From the NCBI GenBank assembly GCA_015521945.1, contig WANG01000025.1:1-8306 (forward strand): DNA of 8,306 bases. Direction: 5' to 3'. Both the position numbers and the translations under genes were made by a program. This stretch comes from Candidatus Hydrothermarchaeota archaeon (GTDB lineage Archaea > Hydrothermarchaeota > Hydrothermarchaeia > Hydrothermarchaeales > BMS3B). The notes under the pieces were generated by a model, which saw only the letters and a list, made by a program, of their open reading frames with translations, made no database searches and was not told the origin of the DNA. Shown in pieces: positions 1 to 5,758 of this stretch (positions within the stretch are counted from its first letter, which is position 1; each line of letters begins with the position of its first letter).

Positions 1-35
1 CAGCCTACACGGACAACGTGATAACGCTGCAGTGA
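1..35 (+). CDS. Archaellin, C-terminal end only (partial)
   Basis: Only the last ten residues and the TGA stop are inside the window. Read from base 3, they give [10 protein letters not shown] followed by stop at 33-35. This matches the end of the complete archaellin downstream, [10 protein letters not shown], at 7 of 10 positions, so this is very likely the tail of a tandem archaellin copy. It ends 13 nt before the ATG of the next archaellin, and its stop codon adjoins that gene's Shine-Dalgarno, which implies cotranscription. Multiple tandem archaellins are usual in euryarchaeal fla operons; how many lie upstream cannot be seen. The assignment rests on a short stretch. Confidence 0.8.
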   Translation, partial: AYTDNVITLQ

Positions 36-43
36 GGAGGTGA
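36..43 (+). promoter_or_regulatory. Shine-Dalgarno of flaB
   Basis: GGAGGTGA is a near-perfect anti-16S match that ends 5 nt before the ATG at 49. It overlaps the alternative in-frame GTG at 40, which therefore cannot be the start served by this site. This favours the ATG at 49 as the flaB start. The site directly follows the stop codon of the preceding archaellin. Confidence 0.85.
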
Positions 44-48
44 GGGCG

Positions 49-690
49 ATGCGCGTGCTTAAGGACAATAAGGGTGCGATAGGTATCGGCACGCTGATTA
101 TATTCATAGCCATGGTGCTGGTCGCAGCGGTAGCTGCGGGCGTGCTGATACAGACCTCGGGCTTCCTGCAGCAGAAGGCAGCGTCCACTGGCAGGGAGAG
201 CACCGAGCAGGTTGCCAGCGGGCTGTCGGTGATAAAGGTCACCGGCTACGTGCCCACCACCCACGGAAACATCTCAAAGCTTGCGATATACATAGAGCCC
301 AACGCAGGCAGCGCTGACATAGACCTCAACACCACCACAGTGGTCATAAGCGACGGGACGAAGAGGGTGGTGTTCTCCTACAACAGCTCGGCGTACTCCG
401 ACTCCAACGGGTACAGCAACATCTTCAGCCTCACAGCACCGTGGGGTGTCAGCGGAACCAGGTTCGGCATAATAGTGCTCCAGGACGAGGACAACTCCCT
501 TACCTCAACCAACCCAACGCTGAACAAGGGGGACAAGGTGGTCCTGACGATAAACGCTCTGAGCGCCTTCGGTGGCATAGAGGAGCGCACTGATGTGAGC
601 GGTGAGGTCAGACCCGAGTTCGGTGCACCTGGGATAATAGACTTCACCACACCTCCAGCCTACACCACCAATGTGGTGGTGCTGCAGTAG
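49..690 (+). CDS. flaB: Archaellin (major filament subunit)
   Basis: This is the structural subunit of the archaellum filament, 213 aa from the ATG. It carries a class III (prepilin-like) signal peptide: residues 1-9 are MRVLKDNKG, with expected cleavage by FlaK/PibD between G9 and A10. The mature N-terminus starts [10 protein letters not shown] and continues as the hydrophobic polymerisation helix to about residue 35, the most conserved part of the family. The rest is the beta-rich outer domain. Three N-X-S/T sequons (N74, N94, N112) are candidate N-glycosylation sites, as is usual for archaellins. The GTG nine bases upstream (40) would give a 12-residue leader, but it lies inside the Shine-Dalgarno, so ATG 49 is preferred. 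Length is typical of the family. A near-identical C-terminus just upstream shows it belongs to a tandem archaellin array. It is the last complete archaellin before the motor genes and is followed by a hairpin with a T-tract. I cannot say whether it is a major or minor subunit. Confidence 0.96.
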   Translation: MRVLKDNKGAIGIGTLIIFIAMVLVAAVAAGVLIQTSGFLQQKAASTGRESTEQVASGLSVIKVTGYVPTTHGNISKLAIYIEPNAGSADIDLNTTTVVISDGTKRVVFSYNSSAYSDSNGYSNIFSLTAPWGVSGTRFGIIVLQDEDNSLTSTNPTLNKGDKVVLTINALSAFGGIEERTDVSGEVRPEFGAPGIIDFTTPPAYTTNVVVLQ

Positions 691-706
691 GCAGGGAACG
701 CAGGAG

Positions 707-738
707 GGAGGCGATGCAGCCTCCACCCTTTTATTTTT
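707..738 (+). terminator. Hairpin plus T-tract after flaB (terminator or attenuator)
   Basis: A perfect 6-bp inverted repeat (GGAGGC 707-712, GCCTCC 719-724) with a 6-nt loop is followed after four bases by TTTTATTTTT (729-738). Archaeal RNA polymerase terminates at T-runs, so this could terminate transcription fully or partly after the archaellins. That would fit the known need for far more filament subunit than motor protein. It lies in the only sizeable gap in the operon (66 nt between flaB and flaC). The T/A-rich stretch might instead belong to a weak promoter for flaC, but its position about 20 nt before the flaC ATG fits that poorly. Confidence 0.6.
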
Positions 739-756
739 ACCAGCGGGGGCAGGACG

Positions 757-1236
757 ATGGAGTTCATAAAGGGCATAGTGAAGAAGCTCAGGCGTGCGGA
801 TGAGCCACCGGCAGTGGAAGATGAGGAGGTGCTGCTTGATGAGATAGAGGAGGTTGAGGATAAGGGCGAGGAAGATGAGGATTTCAAGGTAACGGTCATG
901 GAGAGGCTTGGAAACCTGGATGACGACGTTGGCAGGATGAAGATATCAATATCCAACATAAGAAAGGAGATAACGGAGGTTAAAAATGAGCTTGGAAGGC
1001 TGGATGAGAGCCTTAAGGATATAATGATGCTGTACGAGGTGGTTTCAACTCAGATAAATCCGTTTATTGGGGAGTCCCAGGTTACGGCGGCAAGCATAGA
1101 GCGCCTTGAGAGGCTAACTGAAGAGGTCAGGGAGATGAAGAGCATAATAGATGATATAATTGTAGATTTAAGGCTTTTAACCATGAAAGAGGTGGATATC
1201 CGCTCTATTATAATGGACGTTCTTAAGGAGGGATGA
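757..1236 (+). CDS. flaC: Archaellum cytoplasmic accessory protein FlaC
   Basis: FlaC is a soluble component of the cytoplasmic collar under the euryarchaeal archaellum motor. Together with FlaD/E it receives the chemotaxis signal through CheF. The 159-residue product begins with a short basic stretch (1-13), then a strongly acidic region (about 15-42), then heptad-like coiled coil (about 47-90). The FlaC signature follows at about 82-104, including MMLYEVVSTQINPFI, which is the main reason for the call. A second helical segment (112-142) and a short tail complete it. There is no signal peptide or membrane segment. ATG 757 is preceded by a purine-rich GGGGGCAGGA (745-754). From about 840 onward the gene is markedly more AT-rich than its neighbours: I count about 36% GC over 1141-1260, against about 65% over 1381-1500. 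Its last 24 residues resemble the end of the next protein. Confidence 0.92.
   Translation: MEFIKGIVKKLRRADEPPAVEDEEVLLDEIEEVEDKGEEDEDFKVTVMERLGNLDDDVGRMKISISNIRKEITEVKNELGRLDESLKDIMMLYEVVSTQINPFIGESQVTAASIERLERLTEEVREMKSIIDDIIVDLRLLTMKEVDIRSIIMDVLKEG
1225..1232 (+). promoter_or_regulatory. Shine-Dalgarno of the short FlaD-like gene
   Basis: AAGGAGGG sits inside the last codons of flaC, 7 nt before the ATG at 1240. It supports independent initiation of the next protein rather than readthrough of the in-frame TGA at 1234-1236. Confidence 0.7.
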
Positions 1237-1239
1237 GAA

Positions 1240-1707
1240 ATGCTCGGATTCCTTAGTGAAGAAAAGCAGGAGGATGAGCCAAAGTCTAAGGAGCCAGAGT
1301 ATCTGAGCGACAGTGAAATCAGCGAGTTTCTTCGTGATTTCAGGGACAGTGTGCCGAGCTTCGTGCTCAGCGACGTGCAGAAGGCGCTCTCTGGCAGGAG
1401 GGTTACGAGGGAGCAGCTCCTGGCGGTTATGGAGCGCATAGTCTCAGGGGCGCTGGACAGGGACGCCGAGCTCACCAGCAGGGTTGATGAGCTCTCCGCC
1501 AGCGTTTCGGAGCTAAGGGAGGAGGTGTCGGAGCTGAAGAACTGCAACGAGGAGCTGGCAAGCTTTGCGGAGGAGCTTGAGAGGCTCAGGGGGGAGATGA
1601 TGGAGCTCAGGGAGACGCTGAATACCCTGATGAGGGACATGAGGCTGGTGTACGGCAGGAAGTTCAACGTGAGCGCGATTGTGGATGAGGTGCTGCAGGG
1701 GGCGTGA
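1240..1707 (+). CDS. Short FlaD-like archaellum accessory protein lacking the FlaD/E C-terminal domain
   Basis: The product is 155 aa, cytoplasmic and highly charged, with no membrane segment. Residues 28-68 match residues 39-79 of the downstream FlaD: VPSFVLSDVQKALSGRRVTR here against VPTFIINDLLENLSGRSITR there. Residues 75-130 are a long coiled coil rich in Glu, Leu and Ser, with a single Cys (C102). The C-terminal FlaD/E domain is absent. Instead, the last 24 residues align without gaps to the end of FlaC (shared D-x-R-L, then x-I-x-x-x-V-L). It is therefore a mosaic of FlaD-like N-terminus and FlaC-like tail. Its position between flaC and flaD implies a role in the cytoplasmic ring or chemotaxis adaptor. 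It starts one codon after the flaC stop, in the same frame, with a good Shine-Dalgarno. Whether it is a known lineage-specific FlaD/FlaE variant or an unrecognised component cannot be decided here. Confidence 0.8.
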   Translation: MLGFLSEEKQEDEPKSKEPEYLSDSEISEFLRDFRDSVPSFVLSDVQKALSGRRVTREQLLAVMERIVSGALDRDAELTSRVDELSASVSELREEVSELKNCNEELASFAEELERLRGEMMELRETLNTLMRDMRLVYGRKFNVSAIVDEVLQGA

Positions 1708-1710
1708 GGT

Positions 1711-2574
1711 GTGGCGGATGAGGACATCAGGGAGGTCATAAGAATTGATGAGGAGCAGAAAGAGGCGCCGACCCAGGAGGCTGGAGAGGAGGTGGGCGAG
1801 GAGTTCCTCACCCCCGAGGAGGTGGAAGCCAGGCTGAAGAGCCTGAGGGGGAAGGTGCCCACCTTCATAATAAACGACCTGCTGGAGAACCTGAGCGGCA
1901 GGAGCATTACCCGTGATAAGCTTGAGAAGATAATTGACAGGGTTATAACAGCATACTACGCCTCAAGCGGCGGAGAGAGCAACGTGGCTGGCTACATCTC
2001 AGAGCTGAACAGGAAGATAGAGATGCTCGCCAGCCAGCTGCGGGAGATGGCAGAGGCGCGTGCTCAGGCTGAGGTGGAGGAAGAGGTAGAGGCGCAGGAG
2101 GAGCAGGGGGCGCCAGAGCCGAACCACACCCGGGAGGCTACCGAGGCTGTGAGGGAGCTCCCCCCGGAGCAGGCGCTCTTCGCCGGCACCAGGAAGGAGG
2201 AGACGCGCAAGCCCCGGCTGAGCAGGATTCCGGAGGACGTGCTCTCCATAATGATAGCCATGAAGTGGCTGGAGTTCCTGATAGAGAAGGTGGGCATAAC
2301 CAACCTGCCCGAGGTTCTGGAGTTCTACAGCGACCTGGGGTGGATTTCCGAGGAGGTGGTGACCAAGCTCCTGAAGTACGCCAGGGGCACCAAGCCCTTC
2401 CATCAGGACCTGGACTGGAAGCCGGAGGACAAGCTCACCGCAAGGGACCACATGCTCTCCCTCCTCTTCATAGAGCGCCTGCGGGGCAGGAAGATATCAA
2501 AGGACCTGCTGATAAAGCTTGAGCGTGAGGTGCAGAAGATAAAGGCGGGCGCGGAGGAGATATATGGGGTTTAG
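1711..2574 (+). CDS. flaD: Archaellum accessory protein FlaD (FlaD/E family)
   Basis: This is a cytoplasmic archaellum component that, in characterised euryarchaea, forms the collar with FlaC and links the motor to CheF/CheY. The 287-residue product has an acidic start (1-48) and a FlaD N-terminal motif at about 39-83 (VPTFIINDLLENLSGRSITR). A short coiled coil (about 95-118) is followed by a Glu/Ala-rich, probably flexible linker (about 119-168). The conserved C-terminal FlaD/E domain spans about 169-280, with MKWLEFLIEKVGI, YSDLGWIS, ARGTKPFHQDLDW and DHMLSLLFIERL. Only a long FlaD has both halves; FlaE is short. The GTG start is fixed closely by the in-frame stop at 1705-1707, one codon upstream; GGGGG at 1698-1702 is the probable ribosome site. 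It overlaps flaF by 11 nt, so the two are translationally coupled. Confidence 0.92.
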   Translation: MADEDIREVIRIDEEQKEAPTQEAGEEVGEEFLTPEEVEARLKSLRGKVPTFIINDLLENLSGRSITRDKLEKIIDRVITAYYASSGGESNVAGYISELNRKIEMLASQLREMAEARAQAEVEEEVEAQEEQGAPEPNHTREATEAVRELPPEQALFAGTRKEETRKPRLSRIPEDVLSIMIAMKWLEFLIEKVGITNLPEVLEFYSDLGWISEEVVTKLLKYARGTKPFHQDLDWKPEDKLTARDHMLSLLFIERLRGRKISKDLLIKLEREVQKIKAGAEEIYGV

Positions 2575-2995
2575 CGTTACCGCCTCCTTTGCGGTGCTCT
2601 TCCTGGCGGGGATGATATCCTTAGCCTACCTGTACACCTCGGCTGAGCAGGCCATAACCCTCGCCCTGGATGCGGGGGATGAGAAGCTCTCAAGGGACTA
2701 CGCCAAGCTGTACGGCGACATAGATGTGGTTTACATAAACGCAACCCAGCAGGGGGCGGTTTACGACCTTGAGGTGAGGATATACAACGCCGGAGATGTG
2801 GAGCTGAACTCGCGGAGGATGAGCTTCATAGTAAATGGCACCCTTAGAGCACCCGACTACTACAGCACCGAGTACCTGCTTCCGGGCAACAACCTGACCG
2901 TTGCCTTCTACTCCATCCCCGGCACAGGCACGGGGAGGCTCAGGGTGGTGACGGAGTACGGAAACTCCGCCTACGCCAGCTACGAGGTGGTGTGA
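2564..2995 (+). CDS. flaF: Archaellum stator-like protein FlaF
   Basis: FlaF anchors the motor to the cell envelope: in Sulfolobus its soluble beta-sandwich domain binds the S-layer. The 143-residue product begins MGFSVTASFA and has one N-terminal membrane helix (about 6-24). A short amphipathic stretch is followed by a beta-strand-rich extracytoplasmic domain (about 53-143). Three sequons (N59, N91, N110) lie in that domain and are compatible with N-glycosylation of an exported protein. There is no class III cleavage motif, so the helix should be retained. The start lies inside the end of flaD in another frame, and the stop is immediately followed by the flaG ATG. The call rests on topology, length and its invariable place before flaG; sequence conservation in FlaF is low. 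Confidence 0.88.
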   Translation: MGFSVTASFAVLFLAGMISLAYLYTSAEQAITLALDAGDEKLSRDYAKLYGDIDVVYINATQQGAVYDLEVRIYNAGDVELNSRRMSFIVNGTLRAPDYYSTEYLLPGNNLTVAFYSIPGTGTGRLRVVTEYGNSAYASYEVV

Positions 2996-3445
2996 ATGGG
3001 CTTCGGCACCTCCGCCACCGAGGTGGTGCTGTTCATCGGGAGCGTGATAGTTGCGGCGAGCGTTGCGGGAATCCTGGGAATGACGGCGCTGGATATGTCC
3101 GCCGGACTCAGGGAGAAGGGAGAGGCGATGAAGGACAGGCTGAGCACTGACTTCAGGATAGTCAACGACCCGGAGAACATACCCGTGATTGGGGGAAACT
3201 ACACCTTCTACATCAAGAACACGGGCTCCACGAGCTTCTACTTCACCAACACCACTGTCAGCGTGCTGATAGACGGGCAGATGTTCACCGCTTCCAGGCT
3301 GGTCTTCACCTCCTCGGACAACACCAGCCTCAAGCGGGCGGAGGTGGGAAGCATCATGGTCAACACCACCCTCACCTCCGGCTACCACACCCTGCGCGTG
3401 GTTCTGCACAACGGCATAGCGAGGGAGCTGACCTTCAAGGTGTAG
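2996..3445 (+). CDS. flaG: Archaellum stator-like protein FlaG
   Basis: FlaG is the partner of FlaF in the pseudo-periplasmic part of the archaellum, where the two form a complex or short filament touching the S-layer. The 149-residue product has one N-terminal hydrophobic helix (about 8-31; GFGTSATEVVLFIGSVIVAA), which is the best conserved part of the family. A charged linker (35-52) and a beta-rich domain with an archaellin-like fold (about 53-149) follow. Four sequons (N68, N85, N109, N123) indicate an extracytoplasmic domain. The ATG directly abuts the flaF TGA, with GAGGTGG (2984-2990) as ribosome site. It begins MGF, like FlaF, consistent with the two being related. Confidence 0.92.
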   Translation: MGFGTSATEVVLFIGSVIVAASVAGILGMTALDMSAGLREKGEAMKDRLSTDFRIVNDPENIPVIGGNYTFYIKNTGSTSFYFTNTTVSVLIDGQMFTASRLVFTSSDNTSLKRAEVGSIMVNTTLTSGYHTLRVVLHNGIARELTFKV

Positions 3446-3448
3446 CCT

Positions 3449-4141
3449 ATGAGGTTCTTCAGCGTGCAGCTGGCAAGGGATGAGTTCCACAAGAGGATAG
3501 GTGGCGGGTTTCCAGGGGGGAGCATCGTCCTCATGGAGGGCTCCCACGGCACTGGAAAGTCGGTGGTGTGCCAGCGCATCGTGTACGGCTTCCTGCAGAA
3601 CAACCTGAGAGCCACCTACATCTCAACCCAGCTTACCACCTACGAGTTCATAGCGCAGATGAGCTCCATGGGGTACGGGATAAACAGGGAGCTCATCTCG
3701 GGAGCGCTTATATACATTCCCGTGTACCCCCTTATCTCCAAGAACATACGCCGTCAGAACTTTATAGAAAGGCTGATACGTGCAAGGCCGCTCTACGAGA
3801 AGGACGCGATTGTGATTGACTCGCTGAGCACCATGATAGCCAACGATGCCAGCAAGGACAGCGTTGAAGACCTCATGGCGTTCTTCAAGCGGATTGCAGG
3901 CGGTGAGAAGGTAATAATAATGACGGTTAACCCAGGAGAGCTTCCTGAAAGTGTGGTTGAGGAGATAAAGCTTGCATCCACGGTTATAATGCGTCTTGAG
4001 ATTAAGCCCTTTGGAGGTGACATCAAGAATGTGATAAACGTGGTAAAGTACAACTTTGCGCAGGCGGGCTTCCAGAAGGTCACGGTTTTCAGGGTTGAGC
4101 CAAAGATAGGCATGGTGGTTGAGATAACCTCCATATCGTAG
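3449..4141 (+). CDS. flaH: Archaellum motor regulatory ATP-binding protein FlaH
   Basis: FlaH is a RecA/KaiC-like ATP-binding protein. It docks under FlaI, and its nucleotide state is needed for assembly and rotation. The 230-residue product shows Walker A GSHGTGKS at 31-38, with K37 and S38 contacting phosphate. The Walker B strand is AIVIDSLS, with D124. T60 and Q61 follow the next core strand, where KaiC relatives have catalytic residues. No membrane segment is present. Length is typical for FlaH. The ATG lies one codon after the flaG stop, with AAGGTG (3437-3442) as ribosome site. The 3' third, from about base 3900, is more AT-rich (about 45% GC over 3901-4020) than the flanks. FlaH should act with the FlaI and FlaJ proteins encoded just downstream. 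Confidence 0.95.
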   Translation: MRFFSVQLARDEFHKRIGGGFPGGSIVLMEGSHGTGKSVVCQRIVYGFLQNNLRATYISTQLTTYEFIAQMSSMGYGINRELISGALIYIPVYPLISKNIRRQNFIERLIRARPLYEKDAIVIDSLSTMIANDASKDSVEDLMAFFKRIAGGEKVIIMTVNPGELPESVVEEIKLASTVIMRLEIKPFGGDIKNVINVVKYNFAQAGFQKVTVFRVEPKIGMVVEITSIS

Positions 4142-4153
4142 GGGGTCGGGAGC

Positions 4154-5758
4154 GTGAGCCTGGAGGAGGCGGTGGCGAGGAATCCCCACCTGGGGAGGTA
4201 CCTGAGGGAGTACACCTCAAGGACGGGGAGAGCCCCGGAGTACCACGAGAGCCTCTCCAGGGACCTGAAGGACGCTCCCAGGGTAAACTTCCTGTACCCC
4301 GTGGGAGACCCCATCTTCATCCACGTTTACGAGGCTGAGGAGGAGGGGGTTATATACCACGCCATAGAGCCCAGGCTTGAGAGCCCGGAGGACGAGAAGA
4401 AGTACACCACGGTGCTTGAGAAGATACTTGAGATTGCCCCCTATGCGGACATAAGCTTTGAGAACGGAAATTCCCTTGAGAACATAAAGAAGCTGTACGA
4501 TACCGTCGTGAGCGTGGGCACGGGTAAGAAGCTGTTCAGCAACAGGATTGAGCTCACCAAGGAGGAGTACGACAAGTACCTCTACCTGATTGAGAGGGAT
4601 ATAATAGGCACGGGTCCCATAGAGCCCATGATAAGGGACCCCTACATTGAGGACATCCACGTTATAGGTCCCAACAACACCTCCTTGGTGCACAAGATAT
4701 TCGGCACCGCCTACACCAACATAACCTTCGGGGATGACATAAAGCTGGCGGAGTACCTGAAGCGCATGGGGGAGCGCATAGGCAGGCCCGTGAGCGAGGC
4801 TTCCCCCATTGTTGACGGCAGCCTGCCAGACGGCTCCAGAATAAACATCATCTACAGCACCGACGTCAGCAGGAAGGGCTCAAGCTTCACCATACGGAAG
4901 TTCACCTCCACGCCCCTGAGCATAACCCAGCTGGTGGCGTGGAATACCCTGTCCTCCACGGAGGCAGCCTACCTGTGGCTCTGCCTGGAATACGGGATGA
5001 GCGTGTTCGTGTGCGGGGAGACGGCAAGCGGCAAGACAACAACCCTGAACGCCAGCCTGCCCTTCATAAAGCACACCTCAAAGATATACAGCGCCGAGGA
5101 TACCGCTGAGGTGCTGCCCCCCCACAGGATATGGCAGCAGCTCATAACCAGGGACAGGGGTCCCGAGGAGGGCAGGGTGACCCTGTTTGACCTGCTGAAG
5201 GCGGCGCTCCGCTCAAGGCCCAACTACATCATCGTGGGTGAAATCAGGGGCGAGGAGGGTGCGGTCGCCTTCCAGGCGATGCAGACGGGGCATCCCGTGA
5301 TTTCAACCTTCCACGCCGCTTCGGTGAGGAAGATGATTCAGAGGTTCACGGGTCACCCCATAAACGTGCCCATAACCTTCATTGACAACCTGAACGTGGT
5401 GCTGATACAGCAGGCGGTTTACAGGAAGGGCAAGTTCCTGAGGCGGGTTACCTCCATTGAGGAGATTGAGGGGTACTATGAGGAGCTCAAGGGGGTCGCC
5501 ACCAGGCGGGTGTTTGAGTGGGACCCCGTGAATGATACCCACGTTTTCAGGGGGCTGAACAACAGCTACGTGCTGGAGACCAAGATAGCCGAGACCGCAG
5601 GGTACGAGGACCCCCGTGAGATCTACGATGAGCTCTTCCTGCGTGCCAGGATCATTGAGAAGATGATTGAGAAGGAGATATTCAGCTACCACGAGGTGGT
5701 GAAGGTCATTAAAGCCTTCTACCAGAAGGGGCTGGAGGGGCTGCCCTTCAGGATATGA
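4154..5758 (+). CDS. flaI: Archaellum assembly and rotation ATPase FlaI
   Basis: FlaI is the hexameric type II/IV secretion-family ATPase that powers both filament assembly and rotation. The 534-residue product has an N-terminal domain (about 1-250) that includes the helical region contacting FlaJ and FlaH. The catalytic core follows: Walker A GETASGKT at 288-295, an Asp box around SAEDT (313-317), a Walker B region IIVGEIRGEE at 359-368 with catalytic E363 and E367, and a His box TGHPVISTFHAAS at 378-390 with H380 and H387. A helical C-terminus ends the protein. All catalytic elements are intact. The GTG start lies 12 nt after the flaH TAG and is preceded by a G-rich stretch (4141-4152); no alternative start exists between them. 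The last four bases (ATGA) overlap the flaJ start, a classical coupling arrangement. Confidence 0.97.
   Translation: MSLEEAVARNPHLGRYLREYTSRTGRAPEYHESLSRDLKDAPRVNFLYPVGDPIFIHVYEAEEEGVIYHAIEPRLESPEDEKKYTTVLEKILEIAPYADISFENGNSLENIKKLYDTVVSVGTGKKLFSNRIELTKEEYDKYLYLIERDIIGTGPIEPMIRDPYIEDIHVIGPNNTSLVHKIFGTAYTNITFGDDIKLAEYLKRMGERIGRPVSEASPIVDGSLPDGSRINIIYSTDVSRKGSSFTIRKFTSTPLSITQLVAWNTLSSTEAAYLWLCLEYGMSVFVCGETASGKTTTLNASLPFIKHTSKIYSAEDTAEVLPPHRIWQQLITRDRGPEEGRVTLFDLLKAALRSRPNYIIVGEIRGEEGAVAFQAMQTGHPVISTFHAASVRKMIQRFTGHPINVPITFIDNLNVVLIQQAVYRKGKFLRRVTSIEEIEGYYEELKGVATRRVFEWDPVNDTHVFRGLNNSYVLETKIAETAGYEDPREIYDELFLRARIIEKMIEKEIFSYHEVVKVIKAFYQKGLEGLPFRI

Noticed and set aside
40..48. GTG at 40 as the flaB start
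   Set aside because: It lies inside the GGAGGTGA ribosome site; the ATG at 49 has proper spacing and gives a normal class III leader.
1050..1907. Long - strand open frame (285 codons) opposite flaC and the FlaD-like gene
   Set aside because: Its Ser/Leu-rich product is the antisense of Glu/Leu coiled-coil codons (GAG and AGG read as CTC and CCT). It spans three well-supported + strand genes, and no family is recognisable.
2690..3547. Long - strand open frame (285 codons) opposite flaF and flaG
   Set aside because: Low-complexity His/Val/Gly-rich product with no recognisable domain. The + strand genes here are coherent, coupled and match known families; GC-rich DNA readily gives such shadow frames.
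688..4141. TAG codons as possible pyrrolysine sites
   Set aside because: TAG ends flaB, flaD, flaG, flaH and flaJ exactly where the families end, and normal starts follow, so TAG acts as an ordinary stop here.
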